Notes: generated by a model not told the origin, from the sequence alone. Counted from the first letter of the stretch, positions 34,501-43,450 are shown. The stretch is 64,000 nucleotides of DNA from Aquimarina sp. BL5 (GCF_003443675.1 NZ_CP031963.1:4301501-4365500); one strand, 5' to 3'. Made by a program: numbers and translations.

Positions 34501-36818
34501 CTATAATCAAATACAGTGCGATCATCCTTACCACAGATATAATAAATGTTTTTAAAGAAGTCATCTTTACTATAAATCTCTTGTAAAAAAGATAATACTT
34601 CGTCTCTGTATTTTTCGAAGTGATGGAGTGATGGTTGATTGTTTTTGGGGTTAGGCATAGTATCTATTTTGGCATCTTCTTTTAGTTCTTCCCAAAACTT
34701 TGACTGCCAAAAAGGGCGATTTTCTGTGGATTCAATAGGTAGTAACTCAAATACTCCTTTGTATTTCCAAAATATACGTAGTAATTCTTTTCTATTATGT
34801 TTAAAATCTAACATGGCAAGTTGCTTAACTCTACCACTATGTCCAGTAAGAACTTCCATGATTAAATAAGAACCTAACCAGGGCGTTCCGAGCATAATAA
34901 ATTTGTTTTGATTATTTTTTTGATAATCTTTCCAGAATTCTAGGTGTTGCATCATGCATTGTCTCACAACAAGACCGCCCATAGAATGCGCCACGATATG
35001 AACATTTAACTCTTTTGAAGCGTTAGAAACCTCATCTATAATTTTTTTTAGTTCATCGGCTGCTTTAGATATCGAAAGACGCCAATCGAACTCTAGCGTA
35101 ACAACATCATATTTGGTATTTAAGTATTGTGCAAAATCGTCATAATATTTCTCAATAACTCCAGAAGGTCTTATGTCGTCATTACTAATGTTTAATTGAG
35201 TTGCTATTGCTCCATTTTTTATTTTTTTAAACTGTATCCATAGTTCTTCCTCACCTTCAGCAAGTGCAGATCCCATAATACCAGGAATAATGATAACGAC
35301 ATCTCTTTCATAAGTGGTAGGTTTATAGCTAACACTTTTCATGGAGAACCACTTCAGTAAAACGCCTCGATCTCCTTCTACATGTATCTTTTTCTTAAAT
35401 AATGAAGTATATGTTTTTTCAGAAACAGACAAAGCTTCTACTATTGCCTGAGAAGTGTCAGGATTCGAAAAATATTTAAAATGATTGGTATCACTATTTT
35501 GAGATTCATAAATAAACATTCCTTGATTACGCTGAATACCATGATACATGCGTTGTGTGTCTACTACCAAATCATTAGGCGAAAAATAAAATAAATTGGC
35601 TAAAATGACTTTCAAAGACTCAAAATTGAATCCACCAACCTCAGCGTCTCCTGCTATACAATACAATTCACTCTGAACCTTAGTGATTCCGCTGTTCATC
35701 ATTTGCTGAAAAGCCGATTCTGGCATCATACTATTAAGTCCTGGCAATACATCGGGATCTTCTTTTTGGGCGAGTAATTCTAAAAGAAAGGATTTAACAA
35801 TTCCATATAGAGGGTTATTAATTCCTAAACCTAAGGATATAGCATTCAGTAATAAATTAAAAAAATGATCTACCCTGCGAGATAAGATTGTGGTACCGCT
35901 AGATGGCGAAGCTACTCTCACCACTTTGTTTACATAGAGGCGATGCGCCTCAGCTTTTTTATTAATTTCTGCTATGGTTTTGGTTAGGGATTTATTGTTT
36001 TTTCTAACAATGTTAAGTTCTTCCTCATTAAATCCAATAGTACCATTAGATCGATTGCGATAATCACATTTTGCCAAAATATCAGCAACCAGACCTCCTC
36101 TAGAATGACTTAGTATGTCTATTTCGCAGTTTTTAGGAGTGTTATTAAGAAAAGTCAAAGCGTTATCTAACGGGCTTTTAGAAAGCGTCTCATGTTCTAA
36201 GGCTATAATTCTATCTTTGTATATTCCTACCAATTCTTGCCAAACTCCATTTCCTATAAGTTCTCCAAACGCTTGTTGAGACGTGGACAGTGTTCCATGT
36301 AGTAACAATAGATATTTGCCGTTTTTATGATCTTCTATATCATAAGGTCTACGCTCCATATTGGCATCCAGATAATAAAGACCAGGTTCGGGCTGCACTT
36401 TTTTGTCATATTGCGCTCCTAGTACTTTTATTGCTGTTGCAGCTGTGTTTTTTGGTTTGAAAACACTGAATAGCTTAATAGCGGCTTGTTTTATGCTTCC
36501 TCTTGAAGTTTCTTTGGATAGTATAAAAGGTTCGAATACATAATCTTCTTTTCCCGCAGAACGACTTGACTGTGTTTTTGTATCATAGATTTCCTGAATA
36601 TCTTCTAGATGACCGATCCACTCTGTTTTATCCGTAAACTGAATTGCTAATACATCTGTATCGTCAACATCAATCTTGATAGCTTCATTACTTGAACGAG
36701 TAGCTGATACTTCTATACAATTTCCTAATTCGTATGTTCCTTTTAGATGCTCAGGTAATAAATGAGACATCTTATTTGTATCTATTTTTTTTCCGAAGAG
36801 TTTTGCCGTTTTTGTCAT
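31515..36818 (-). CDS. 1767-residue lipase-LCAT-CHAT protease fusion, candidate effector
   Basis: Several modules are fused. (1) An N-terminal region of about 165 residues is unassigned. (2) An alpha/beta-hydrolase has an LLLLHGT strand at about 170-176 and nucleophile Ser239 in LSHSRGG. (3) A second hydrolase, resembling lecithin:cholesterol acyltransferase/PGAP1 lipases, has an IIPGIMGSAL oxyanion segment at 510-519, Ser612 in VAHSMGGLV and a possible catalytic His820 in NATHGSLAD. (4) Residues about 890-1110 are an unassigned domain. (5) A CHAT caspase-like protease domain spans about 1235-1445, with His1305 (LHFAGHGVY) and Cys1345 (FINCCYSG). (6) About 310 C-terminal residues look helical and TPR-like. 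There is no signal peptide, so a cytosolic protein is expected. CHAT proteases fused to other effector domains occur in bacterial cell-suicide and immunity systems. A defence or death role here is inference. Confidence 0.9.
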   Translation of the reverse strand: MTKTAKLFGKKIDTNKMSHLLPEHLKGTYELGNCIEVSATRSSNEAIKIDVDDTDVLAIQFTDKTEWIGHLEDIQEIYDTKTQSSRSAGKEDYVFEPFILSKETSRGSIKQAAIKLFSVFKPKNTAATAIKVLGAQYDKKVQPEPGLYYLDANMERRPYDIEDHKNGKYLLLLHGTLSTSQQAFGELIGNGVWQELVGIYKDRIIALEHETLSKSPLDNALTFLNNTPKNCEIDILSHSRGGLVADILAKCDYRNRSNGTIGFNEEELNIVRKNNKSLTKTIAEINKKAEAHRLYVNKVVRVASPSSGTTILSRRVDHFFNLLLNAISLGLGINNPLYGIVKSFLLELLAQKEDPDVLPGLNSMMPESAFQQMMNSGITKVQSELYCIAGDAEVGGFNFESLKVILANLFYFSPNDLVVDTQRMYHGIQRNQGMFIYESQNSDTNHFKYFSNPDTSQAIVEALSVSEKTYTSLFKKKIHVEGDRGVLLKWFSMKSVSYKPTTYERDVVIIIPGIMGSALAEGEEELWIQFKKIKNGAIATQLNISNDDIRPSGVIEKYYDDFAQYLNTKYDVVTLEFDWRLSISKAADELKKIIDEVSNASKELNVHIVAHSMGGLVVRQCMMQHLEFWKDYQKNNQNKFIMLGTPWLGSYLIMEVLTGHSGRVKQLAMLDFKHNRKELLRIFWKYKGVFELLPIESTENRPFWQSKFWEELKEDAKIDTMPNPKNNQPSLHHFEKYRDEVLSFLQEIYSKDDFFKNIYYICGKDDRTVFDYRLGNRTFSSKKKLIYKSTSRGDGSVTWDTGIPKPLIGSKNLYYANATHGSLADEEEVFKGVGDILETGSTTALMTTESSLRSEEIITEGEEYPVPLFDSDEVFNTIFGGRKVTRKIEPSELRVDVIHGDLKASSFPVMVGHFFMDLILSAEKALDSYLGGRLSQRMGIGYYPGKIGESEVFFNLLTKPKGAVICGLGVPDELTSFLLAKTVNLAVRKYAMFMRDNYTLPRAKQYSKGLSFVMIGIGYGKLSIEQSIKGILLGVTQANNYIKKTNHGLRPIENVEIVNYYQSLSSQAYFCLNRIQKQDERIKFKLNPKIIRVPGAKRRHLIEEDQYTRWSNLHIACVGGNRLEVSTSNNQARVEKKTTGIGIRLVKHLLDKDILESSWNKKLSKTLFEMLIPNDFKNIFRDQNSMVVKLDKCAAQIPWELLHDSYIDKMPASVMAGFIRQLITKDSYQVENAKLNNNNVLVVGDPLYNRDDLKPLMAAKIEAEWVVDRMRFNSYKPNPVIRMEASDILKELFNHEYKMLHFAGHGVYHPEKGEVGIAIGGNLFIDPGMIKQLSTVPEFVFINCCYSGALNAEDDKYYKSRYSLAADVGTQLIEMGVKAIVISGWAVNDAAAKTFAETFYNNMFMGYNFGQSVQKARMSCYQNHSTTNTWGAYQCYGNPFYKFNNNQGSQHEGLEYVISDQIHTDMDNLLVAIRDQEHHTSVTLEKLDNYLHKARKADLLDAVVIEKEALIYDELGMENIALSKFKELFLIPNGNFSIRALQHYCTIKSYHLTSESVEGDLNEIKKLCLLGRNPKRLNIVANSFKMASLLFKDTPKKQIESLEKAFSLYTEAFEMASGDIDDGDYLDAITNLIFLGYILELRKNKTLIDRLSNIKTLQQVSNVKDYLLQLQDKLRNMNTVNFDVSIQIGITETQYSLMLLNNDFKVDPKIDIIKTYQNVFQLLYSPRYINIEIRQIDFLLHYMENETLLKQLKSIQTEIRKMLHRDR

Positions 36819-37228
36819 AATACAGAAGTTGTCATTATAATCTTTGTTTAAATCGATACTATCGAAATACTATCTTGACTGGGGTAGTTGTAAACAGGGT
36901 AGATTCTTCGTCATCCGAGAATTTCTAAGCAATTATTAATCCCATAATGTTGTTTTTTTAAATGGATAGAAATAAAAAAACCGTTTTCAAATCTGATGTT
37001 TAAAAACGAGGTAATCTTACTAAGATGATAGGTGGTACACGCTAAGTATTATAAAATTAATTAAAATAAGTTAAGAGTCTACAGTTTAATTGTAAAAATT
37101 CCCTTAAATTAATTTTTTAAATAACTGATAATCAATTACTAATTAAGCTGATAAGATGTGGTGTTAGAAAATATGTGATGGTTCTTACTAAACGTTAACA
37201 TCACATCTTACTACTTAGTGTTTTTTGT
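36819..37228. other. Intergenic region between lipase-CHAT gene and small orphan gene
   Basis: This 410-bp stretch has no plausible gene. It holds a small hairpin (CGTTTT/AAAACG, 36982-37008) and a 15-bp hairpin just after the orphan gene (37152-37210). No TAnnTTTG box was found for the lipase-CHAT gene. Confidence 0.5.
37152..37210 (-). terminator. 15-bp hairpin downstream of the small orphan gene
   Basis: Arms 37152-37166 and 37196-37210 pair over 15 bp with one G/T wobble and a 29-nt loop, 18 bp after the stop codon. No T-tract follows on the minus strand, so it may be a weak terminator or an RNA-stability element. Confidence 0.45.
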
Positions 37229-37558
37229 TTATGGAGTATCTTCTCCTTCACCTACAGGTTCCTTGCCAGTACTAAGAGATCCCCATTTTAGTGTAGTATG
37301 AAACTTCACATATACAGGATCTTCGTTTCTTAGAGTATCAAGTAATGTTTCCATCTCAGCTTCGTGGAAATATATATTAAGAATTCCGTTGGCGTGCTGT
37401 ACATTTTGAGGTAATACTTGCCCGTCCTTTATGATTCCAAAATACCCCAAATATTTGTTACTTGGATCATATAGATATAAGAAGCCTACTTGTTTTCCTC
37501 CAGAATAATTACTAATAATTAGGGTGCTATAATCTTTAATTTTGTGTGAAACTACCAT
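37229..37558 (-). CDS. Small protein of unknown function upstream of the lipase-CHAT gene
   Basis: I take the ATG at 37558 as start, giving 109 residues. A longer frame begins with GTG at 37594, but that codon is overlapped by a TACTTTTG promoter box (37601-37594) and could not be on the transcript. The protein appears mostly beta-structured (DYSTLIISNYSGGKQVGFLY; NKYLGYFGIIKDGQVLP) with an acidic, flexible tail ending GEGEDTP. It has no signal peptide or membrane helix. I recognise no family. It lies 410 bp upstream of the lipase-CHAT gene on the same strand, so a functional link is possible but not shown. Confidence 0.7.
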   Translation of the reverse strand: MVVSHKIKDYSTLIISNYSGGKQVGFLYLYDPSNKYLGYFGIIKDGQVLPQNVQHANGILNIYFHEAEMETLLDTLRNEDPVYVKFHTTLKWGSLSTGKEPVGEGEDTP

Positions 37559-37593
37559 TTTGTTTGGTTTAAAAGTTAAATTTTGTGTAGTCA

Positions 37594-37601
37594 CAAAAGT
37601 A
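37594..37601 (-). promoter_or_regulatory. -7 box of the small orphan gene
   Basis: On the minus strand this reads TACTTTTG, matching TAnnTTTG. It predicts transcription from about 37588 and decides in favour of the ATG at 37558 over the GTG at 37594. Confidence 0.5.
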
Positions 37602-37851
37602 AACCTTGCTATGGAGTGATGAAAGAGTTAAAAAACTGATTGTTAAGGGGTTGTTTCCCCTTAAGGTGTTTTGTAGGATTGCAATTATTCAATCCAATAT
37701 GCAAAAGACGAAACTAGTAGCGAATATTCTAATATTTTCTGAATATTATGTGTTGTAAGACATAGATAGTAAGATTGGTTTTGTAATAATGATTGTGTTT
37801 AGAATCGTTCGTTCTATTCGTAAAATCTATTCCTGTTTCTGAAGGATCACT

Positions 37852-39303
37852 TTAACTTTTTTTTTTTAAATGCTTCAGAATAAATGCCATGTCAATATCC
37901 TTTTTTGCGATCCATTCGTCTAAAGTGGGATACAATGCGAAATCTGGAATTGCGCCTCTTCCAAAATTCTTTTTTGAGTCTACTGCAGTAGTATATTTTT
38001 GTAAAGGTATGGTGATCGACATATTACCGTGTATTGGAATTTCAGGCATCATTCCGCTGGTGTTTCCCTGAAATCCACCCCCTGTTTCTTGTCCCACTAT
38101 TTTAGCAATATTATTTTCTGCAAGAATTGCTACAAAGTCACTACAGGAGGACATACATAAACCGTTGGTTATGATATAGACATCTCCTTCATAGTTGTTC
38201 TTAGCGGGATTTTGAGTCTCATAGTAATCAAATTCATTGGTTTGCTTGGCTTTTTGCCAATGGTATGTGTCACCAACTTTTATAGGTTTCTTATAAAAAA
38301 GCCGGTTGACTCCTGTTATTTGCTCAGCTGTATGTTCTGTTACTTCTATCTTTTCCCAATATCTAAAAGGTTTATTAAAAAAATGACTTGCTAAAAAAAC
38401 AGCGTTACCATCTGTTCCACCAGCATTATATCTTAGATCAATAACCAATTTGTTGATTTCCTGATCTTTTAAGTTTTTAAAAGATTTTTTTATAAATTTC
38501 CTGAAGTTCTGACCATTTTTCTTTATCGTAGTTTTGGCAAAAGATCCTATTTTTAAAAATGCAACATCATTTTTAATTTCTAAATGTAATTGTTCTTCAT
38601 CCGAACCTTCTTGCGATAGAAATGAAGGAAAAGTTTCCTTATCAACACCATCCAGTTGAAACGTTTTAATTTTATCATTAATTTTCACCTGAATGTTAAA
38701 AGAAGTCTCACATTCAATCATACTTTGATACCAATATGAGAAACGATGATTTAATAAAAGTATTTTTAATGTTTCATTGTTACCATCAGAGGGGATTGCG
38801 TTTAATAATGTTTCTAATATTTCATAGCTTGATTTACCATTAATAGTAATGAGTTCACTTTTTATGGGCAATTCTTTATTGTTCGAAAGGTTTTCAGTAA
38901 TGAAAATCCTTTTATTCTTAGTTATGAATATGTTTATAGGAAGTAGTTTGTAAGTTTCATCTAAATACGTATGGTAGTTTTCTGATAAATTTACCGAAGT
39001 GTGAAGACAACCAATCTGAGCGAATAAAGGCTTGAGTTTTCTATAATATGCGATAGATGTTAAGGAATCTGTTATTGTGCTTACAGTAGCGTCAATAATA
39101 CTATCAAAAGATTCTTTAGTTGTATATCTATAGAATCCAGGATGACCTTTTTCTACACCTGTCATAAGTTCTTTTGTCCAAACTTTTAGGCTATCAGCAG
39201 AAAACTTTTCTAGAGGGTCAAAGAATGTTTCTTCTTGCGCATTGCTATTTACTATAATGAATACATTAAGTAAGATTAGGATTATAAGTTTTTTGTTTTC
39301 CAT
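37852..39303 (-). CDS. S41-family secreted peptidase (C-terminal processing protease type)
   Basis: The 483-residue protein has a signal peptide (KKLIILILLNVFIIVNSNAQ) and a C-terminal S41 domain: a strand ending LVIDLRYNAGGTDGNAV (about 286-302), a probable nucleophile Ser386 in CMSSCSDFVA, and IVGQETGGG (402-410) following. An N-terminal helical part (about 25-150) precedes the catalytic region, without a clear PDZ domain. Such proteins cleave peptides in the periplasm or outside the cell. It stands alone between the orphan small gene and the LytTR operon. The substrate is unknown. The start at 39303 is an ATG that gives the full signal peptide. Confidence 0.88.
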   Translation of the reverse strand: MENKKLIILILLNVFIIVNSNAQEETFFDPLEKFSADSLKVWTKELMTGVEKGHPGFYRYTTKESFDSIIDATVSTITDSLTSIAYYRKLKPLFAQIGCLHTSVNLSENYHTYLDETYKLLPINIFITKNKRIFITENLSNNKELPIKSELITINGKSSYEILETLLNAIPSDGNNETLKILLLNHRFSYWYQSMIECETSFNIQVKINDKIKTFQLDGVDKETFPSFLSQEGSDEEQLHLEIKNDVAFLKIGSFAKTTIKKNGQNFRKFIKKSFKNLKDQEINKLVIDLRYNAGGTDGNAVFLASHFFNKPFRYWEKIEVTEHTAEQITGVNRLFYKKPIKVGDTYHWQKAKQTNEFDYYETQNPAKNNYEGDVYIITNGLCMSSCSDFVAILAENNIAKIVGQETGGGFQGNTSGMMPEIPIHGNMSITIPLQKYTTAVDSKKNFGRGAIPDFALYPTLDEWIAKKDIDMAFILKHLKKKS

Positions 39304-39431
39304 ATAGATAAACCTCTACAAATAAGATAATATAGAGACACAACTTCTAATAAGATTGTTGCAAACAGTTACTCTATTTTGAAAATCATATTGTAGATTT
39401 CAACATGTGATTAAGAATTATATTAATGAAA

Positions 39432-39460
39432 AACCACCCAATAAGAAAAATTGAGTGGTT
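39432..39460 (-). terminator. Terminator of the LytTR operon
   Basis: AACCACCCAAT (39432-39442) and ATTGAGTGGTT (39450-39460) pair over 11 bp with one wobble; on the minus strand the stem ends in a T-run. It lies about 30 bp after the response-regulator stop. Confidence 0.8.
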
Positions 39461-39488
39461 GTCATATTAATATTTTTAGTATTTAATT

Positions 39489-40238
39489 TTATCGGTGCAT
39501 ACTATCCAAAATTTCCATGACTTCTACTTTTTTACGAACAGAAACAGGTACGTTTTCACCATTTTTAAGCATAAGATAACCACCATCGGCTTTTATAAAA
39601 GCGCTGATGCATTGTAAGTTGATCAAATGGCTTTGGTGAACTCGCAAGAACTGATAATTTTTAAGCATGTCTGCAAAATATTTCAATGTCTTAGTTACAA
39701 AAACTTTTTGTCCATCTTGTAGATAAAAGATGGTGTTGTTGCTATCAGACTCACAACGAACAATATCATCAAGGCTTACTATAATGATTTTATCCAAAGT
39801 GTGTAAGGATATTTTGTCAGGCTTTTGTTCTGGAGCAGATAAAGTGTCTTTAAGTATATCCAGACGTTCCTTATTGGGTTGGATTTGTTGTTTCGCTTTA
39901 TCAACGGCTTGTGCCAATTCTTCGTTAGAATATGGTTTCAAGACATAATCTATGGCAGCAAACTTAAAAGCTCTGATTGCATATTCATCACTGGCAGTAA
40001 CAAAAATGATTTTGGATTTTAATTCAGGAAATATTTCTAATACATCAAATCCAGTTCCATCACCAAGCATAATGTCCAGAAATAATATATCCGGTTCATT
40101 AGTTCGTAAAGCCTTCGCTGCTTCTACTACACTTCGAGCAGTATCAATAATCTTTATTTCGGGATGATTGGTTTCCAGATCACTTTTTAAAAGTTGAAGA
40201 GCATCTGGCATATCTTCTACAATAATAGCTGTTAGCAT
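39489..40238 (-). CDS. LytTR-family response regulator
   Basis: This 249-residue transcription factor has a receiver (1-120; phospho-acceptor Asp55 in ILFLDIMLGDGTG; lysine in LKPYS) and a C-terminal LytTR DNA-binding domain (about 145-245; ISLHTLDKIIIVSLDDIVRCES, FLRVHQSHLINL). It starts 8 bp after the stop codon of a LytS-type propeller kinase gene, its evident partner. The pair should convert a periplasmic signal into transcription control; target genes are not visible. Confidence 0.93.
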   Translation of the reverse strand: MLTAIIVEDMPDALQLLKSDLETNHPEIKIIDTARSVVEAAKALRTNEPDILFLDIMLGDGTGFDVLEIFPELKSKIIFVTASDEYAIRAFKFAAIDYVLKPYSNEELAQAVDKAKQQIQPNKERLDILKDTLSAPEQKPDKISLHTLDKIIIVSLDDIVRCESDSNNTIFYLQDGQKVFVTKTLKYFADMLKNYQFLRVHQSHLINLQCISAFIKADGGYLMLKNGENVPVSVRKKVEVMEILDSMHR

Positions 40239-40246
40239 AGTGGTTA

Positions 40247-43200
40247 TTAATAGTCTGTTAATAATGGTATTCTGAACGATATTTCGGTTCCGGCTACCGA
40301 TGCATCTTCTTCTAGAATTTCTTTTATCTGTAGCGCATCTTTTCCTGAGATTGATTCTAATCTTTCTCTAGTTACCGTCAGAGCCATGGATTGGTGATCA
40401 GTTTTGGTCTTTGCTTTTTGAGATTGAAAAATACCCAATCCATTATCTAATATTTTACAATGTAAGAATTCTTCATCAGTATCAAAAAATACTTTTAATT
40501 TTCCATCTCTGTTTCCTTTCAGGATACCATGTCGTATTGCGTTTTCTACAAAAGGTTGAATAAGCATCGGTGGGATTAAAACTTCTTCTGGATCAAATTC
40601 TGAGTCTATAGAAATTGTATACTCAAAAGGCTTATTAGCCATTAGTTTTTCTACTTCTATATAATGTTTTAGTGTCTTCATTTCCTGATCAAGTGTAATG
40701 TGATCTTTTCTGGAATTATATAGAGTTTCTCTAAGAAGTGTAGCAAAAGTATTAATGGTACTGTTCATTTTAGTTGGGTTACTCGTTCCCATAGCTTTGA
40801 TACCATTTAGAACATTAAAAATAAAATGAGGATTCATTTGTAGACGCAATGCTTTTTGTTCTAAAGAGAGTAAATGGTTCTGCATTTGTAGCTTCTCCCG
40901 TTCTTCGGTATTTTTTCTTTTTTCTTTTCTGATATATAACAAGGTAATAATTGTCAATACCAAAAGTAAAATTCCAAGCATGGCGAGTTGAAACCAAAAC
41001 TTTTCATAAATAGGACTATCGATAAATATTTTGAAAGTAATAGGTTGGCTTTCTTCCCATCGATAATTTCTGGATTGAGCAGAGAAAGAATGTGCTCCAT
41101 AAGCCAAACCTGCCAGATTTTGTTTTTTTTCTGATGACCAAGGACTCCAGGCAGTATTATTCAGCTTATAACGATACTCTATATCGTTAGGATGATCTAA
41201 ATCAATGGTTTTATAACTAAAGGATAGTTCCGTTTGTTCTGGAGATAATTGTAATACATTATCATTTTTAGCCCATATATCTGGATTGATAGAATCTAGT
41301 GTCTGATAGGCTATTTCTACATTTTCGAAATGTACTTCAGGTTTAATGGTGGCTTTACCAATCTCTCCTGGTTCATATTTAGTTAATCCATAAATGGCAC
41401 CAAACCATAAGTTTCCTTCTGTGTCTTTTGTAATCGCATTAAGACATGTTTCGATTCCTAAAAAACCATCATTTCTTCCAAAATGAAGTACATCTTTGAT
41501 TTGATTCAGAAGATTAATCTCTATGCGATCCACACCACGTTCGGTTCCAACCCATAGATTCTCTTCGTCATCAAAAATCATTTGATATATATTGTTAGAA
41601 TATAAATTCTTTTCCCCATTTAATTTTTTGAAAGAAAGATCTCCTTCTAAACTGCTCCACCATATTCCTTGTCCCGCGGTTCCGAGGTACAGTTTGTTAT
41701 TTTTAAAAACAAAAGAATTAATTGCAATTTTTTGGTCAAGAACATTGCGATGATGTGTGACTTTATTCTTTTTAATAAATCCAATACTTCCATTTTCTGT
41801 AGAATACCATATTCTGCCTTTTCCGTCAGAAGCCATATGTTTGATCTCCAGATCTTTTATCCCTCGTTTTTTAGAGAATCTTCGTACAGATCTTACTTTA
41901 TGTTTTTTATAATCATATATAAATCTTGTAATTCCAGAAGAATAGGTAGCCGCCCAAACAGTGTCATTAGAGATATGTATTGATCTCACCCAGTCTCCAG
42001 ATAGCCCGCGTTTTTTGTTGATGATATAGTTCTTAATTACTTTTTTAGAAATCGTATCTTTTGTAGGGTTTCTAGATCTTTTGTTAGTAACTATAACACT
42101 ATCTTTAACCTTAATTTCTTTTAATAAAAGACCTTTTCCTTCTGTACCTGCCCAAACATTCCCTCTGTTATCACTAGTAATGCTTTTGATTTTTATATCA
42201 GATAATCTTTTATCTTGTTTGATTTGATGTATTCCTGTACTATCTATTCGTATAAGTCCTGACTCTGAATTAGAGGCCCAAATTTCGTCATTGAATGTAT
42301 GAACCGCGTATACTCGATTTCCCTTTAATCCGGTATCTTGATTGTAGTGTGTAAAGTTGTTTTGAGAATATTTATAAAACCCTCCTCCTGATGTGGCAAT
42401 CCATATGTTAGATTGACGGTCTAAAATACTTTTTCTAATATTAGAAACTGCTAAGCCGTTTTTGCGGTTTATTTTTTTCTTTAATCTATAATTAGTAGCA
42501 TCCAATATGGTGATTCCATCATTGTTGGTAGAAAACCATAATTCTGTATCTAGAATGGCAATATTGTTAACACTCAATGACCCCTGTAACCATTTATTTC
42601 CATAGCTTTTTGCGTTAGTGTTTAAAACTAAGACGCCTTGATTTATGGCAGCTGCAAATACTTTTGTTTTGTGATATAGTGCGGTAGTAAAGTTATAAGC
42701 ACTATGTCTTACCATAATACTGGCACTTTTCTCAATTTTGTTTAGTTTCCAGAGACCTTTATTGGTAGCAATCCAGAATAGCTTACCATCAAATACAATA
42801 TCATTTACGATACTAGTATTTATTTTGGGGTCTAATTGTATTTTTTTTAATCCGGAAGTAGGAGTATATATATGAATCCCAATATTAGTAGCAAGATATA
42901 CTTTATTATGAATTCTAAATATTTTATTTATCTGTAACCCTTCAAAATTGAGGAATTGTTTTTTGGTTTTAATAGAAAGTCCTCTTCTAGTGCCAATAAA
43001 CAAACTATCATTGGCAAAGTTCAAAGAATGAATATAGTTAGACAATAGTCCATCATCTTCATTCCATGTTTTAAATTCTTCTCCATTGAACCTGCTTAGA
43101 CCTCCACCTCGAGTTCCTAGCCATAGATAACCAATATCGTCTTGTATGATATCATATACTTGTGATTGAGGAAGTCCATCTTCTAATGTATATGCTCTTA

Positions 43201-43288
43201 AACCATTATTTTGTGCAGATAATAAATAGATAGAGTTTATCCATATAGCAAAAATAAGGAGTAAATAAGAAAAGTAATTGGGGCTCAT
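40247..43288 (-). CDS. LytS-type sensor histidine kinase with periplasmic propeller
   Basis: The 1013-residue membrane kinase has a signal/anchor (about 6-25), repeated Reg_prop propeller strands (LPQSQVYDIIQDDIGYLWLGTR, then many LWxxTxxxGL repeats), a Y_Y_Y domain (about 690-755), one membrane helix (about 765-787), a coiled coil and a His_kinase domain with the phospho-acceptor in LQMNPHFIFNVLNGIKAM, followed by a HATPase (PPMLIQPFVENAIRHGI; DNGLGI). This is the LytS class, distinct from the HisKA kinase at 23708. It is encoded 8 bp upstream of its LytTR partner. A minus-strand TATATTTG at 43315-43308 fits as the operon promoter. The signal is unknown. Confidence 0.93.
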   Translation of the reverse strand: MSPNYFSYLLLIFAIWINSIYLLSAQNNGLRAYTLEDGLPQSQVYDIIQDDIGYLWLGTRGGGLSRFNGEEFKTWNEDDGLLSNYIHSLNFANDSLFIGTRRGLSIKTKKQFLNFEGLQINKIFRIHNKVYLATNIGIHIYTPTSGLKKIQLDPKINTSIVNDIVFDGKLFWIATNKGLWKLNKIEKSASIMVRHSAYNFTTALYHKTKVFAAAINQGVLVLNTNAKSYGNKWLQGSLSVNNIAILDTELWFSTNNDGITILDATNYRLKKKINRKNGLAVSNIRKSILDRQSNIWIATSGGGFYKYSQNNFTHYNQDTGLKGNRVYAVHTFNDEIWASNSESGLIRIDSTGIHQIKQDKRLSDIKIKSITSDNRGNVWAGTEGKGLLLKEIKVKDSVIVTNKRSRNPTKDTISKKVIKNYIINKKRGLSGDWVRSIHISNDTVWAATYSSGITRFIYDYKKHKVRSVRRFSKKRGIKDLEIKHMASDGKGRIWYSTENGSIGFIKKNKVTHHRNVLDQKIAINSFVFKNNKLYLGTAGQGIWWSSLEGDLSFKKLNGEKNLYSNNIYQMIFDDEENLWVGTERGVDRIEINLLNQIKDVLHFGRNDGFLGIETCLNAITKDTEGNLWFGAIYGLTKYEPGEIGKATIKPEVHFENVEIAYQTLDSINPDIWAKNDNVLQLSPEQTELSFSYKTIDLDHPNDIEYRYKLNNTAWSPWSSEKKQNLAGLAYGAHSFSAQSRNYRWEESQPITFKIFIDSPIYEKFWFQLAMLGILLLVLTIITLLYIRKEKRKNTEEREKLQMQNHLLSLEQKALRLQMNPHFIFNVLNGIKAMGTSNPTKMNSTINTFATLLRETLYNSRKDHITLDQEMKTLKHYIEVEKLMANKPFEYTISIDSEFDPEEVLIPPMLIQPFVENAIRHGILKGNRDGKLKVFFDTDEEFLHCKILDNGLGIFQSQKAKTKTDHQSMALTVTRERLESISGKDALQIKEILEEDASVAGTEISFRIPLLTDY

Positions 43289-43307
43289 AAAAACTAATGT
43301 TTGATAA

Positions 43308-43315
43308 CAAATATA
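43308..43315 (-). promoter_or_regulatory. -7 box of the LytS/LytTR operon
   Basis: The minus strand reads TATATTTG, matching TAnnTTTG, 20 bp before the kinase ATG. Confidence 0.5.
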
Positions 43316-43385
43316 ATCAAACTGACTTTTTTTTGTTTTGTAAACCCATTAAATACTTAGATAAAAAGATGTGTTCTGTAAAACC

Positions 43386-43450
43386 GTATACAAGCAGGCA
43401 GTTTTTTTGGGAAAAACAATTGGAAATAATTGGACGCGCCTGCCGTATAC
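43386..43450. repeat. Imperfect inverted repeat with GTATAC ends
   Basis: GTATACAAGCAGGC (43386-43399) pairs with GCCTGCCGTATAC (43438-43450) with small mismatches; the 38-bp interior contains AATTGGAAATAATTGG. It lies in the gap upstream of the LytS kinase. It could be a regulatory hairpin or the remnant of a small mobile element. Confidence 0.4.
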
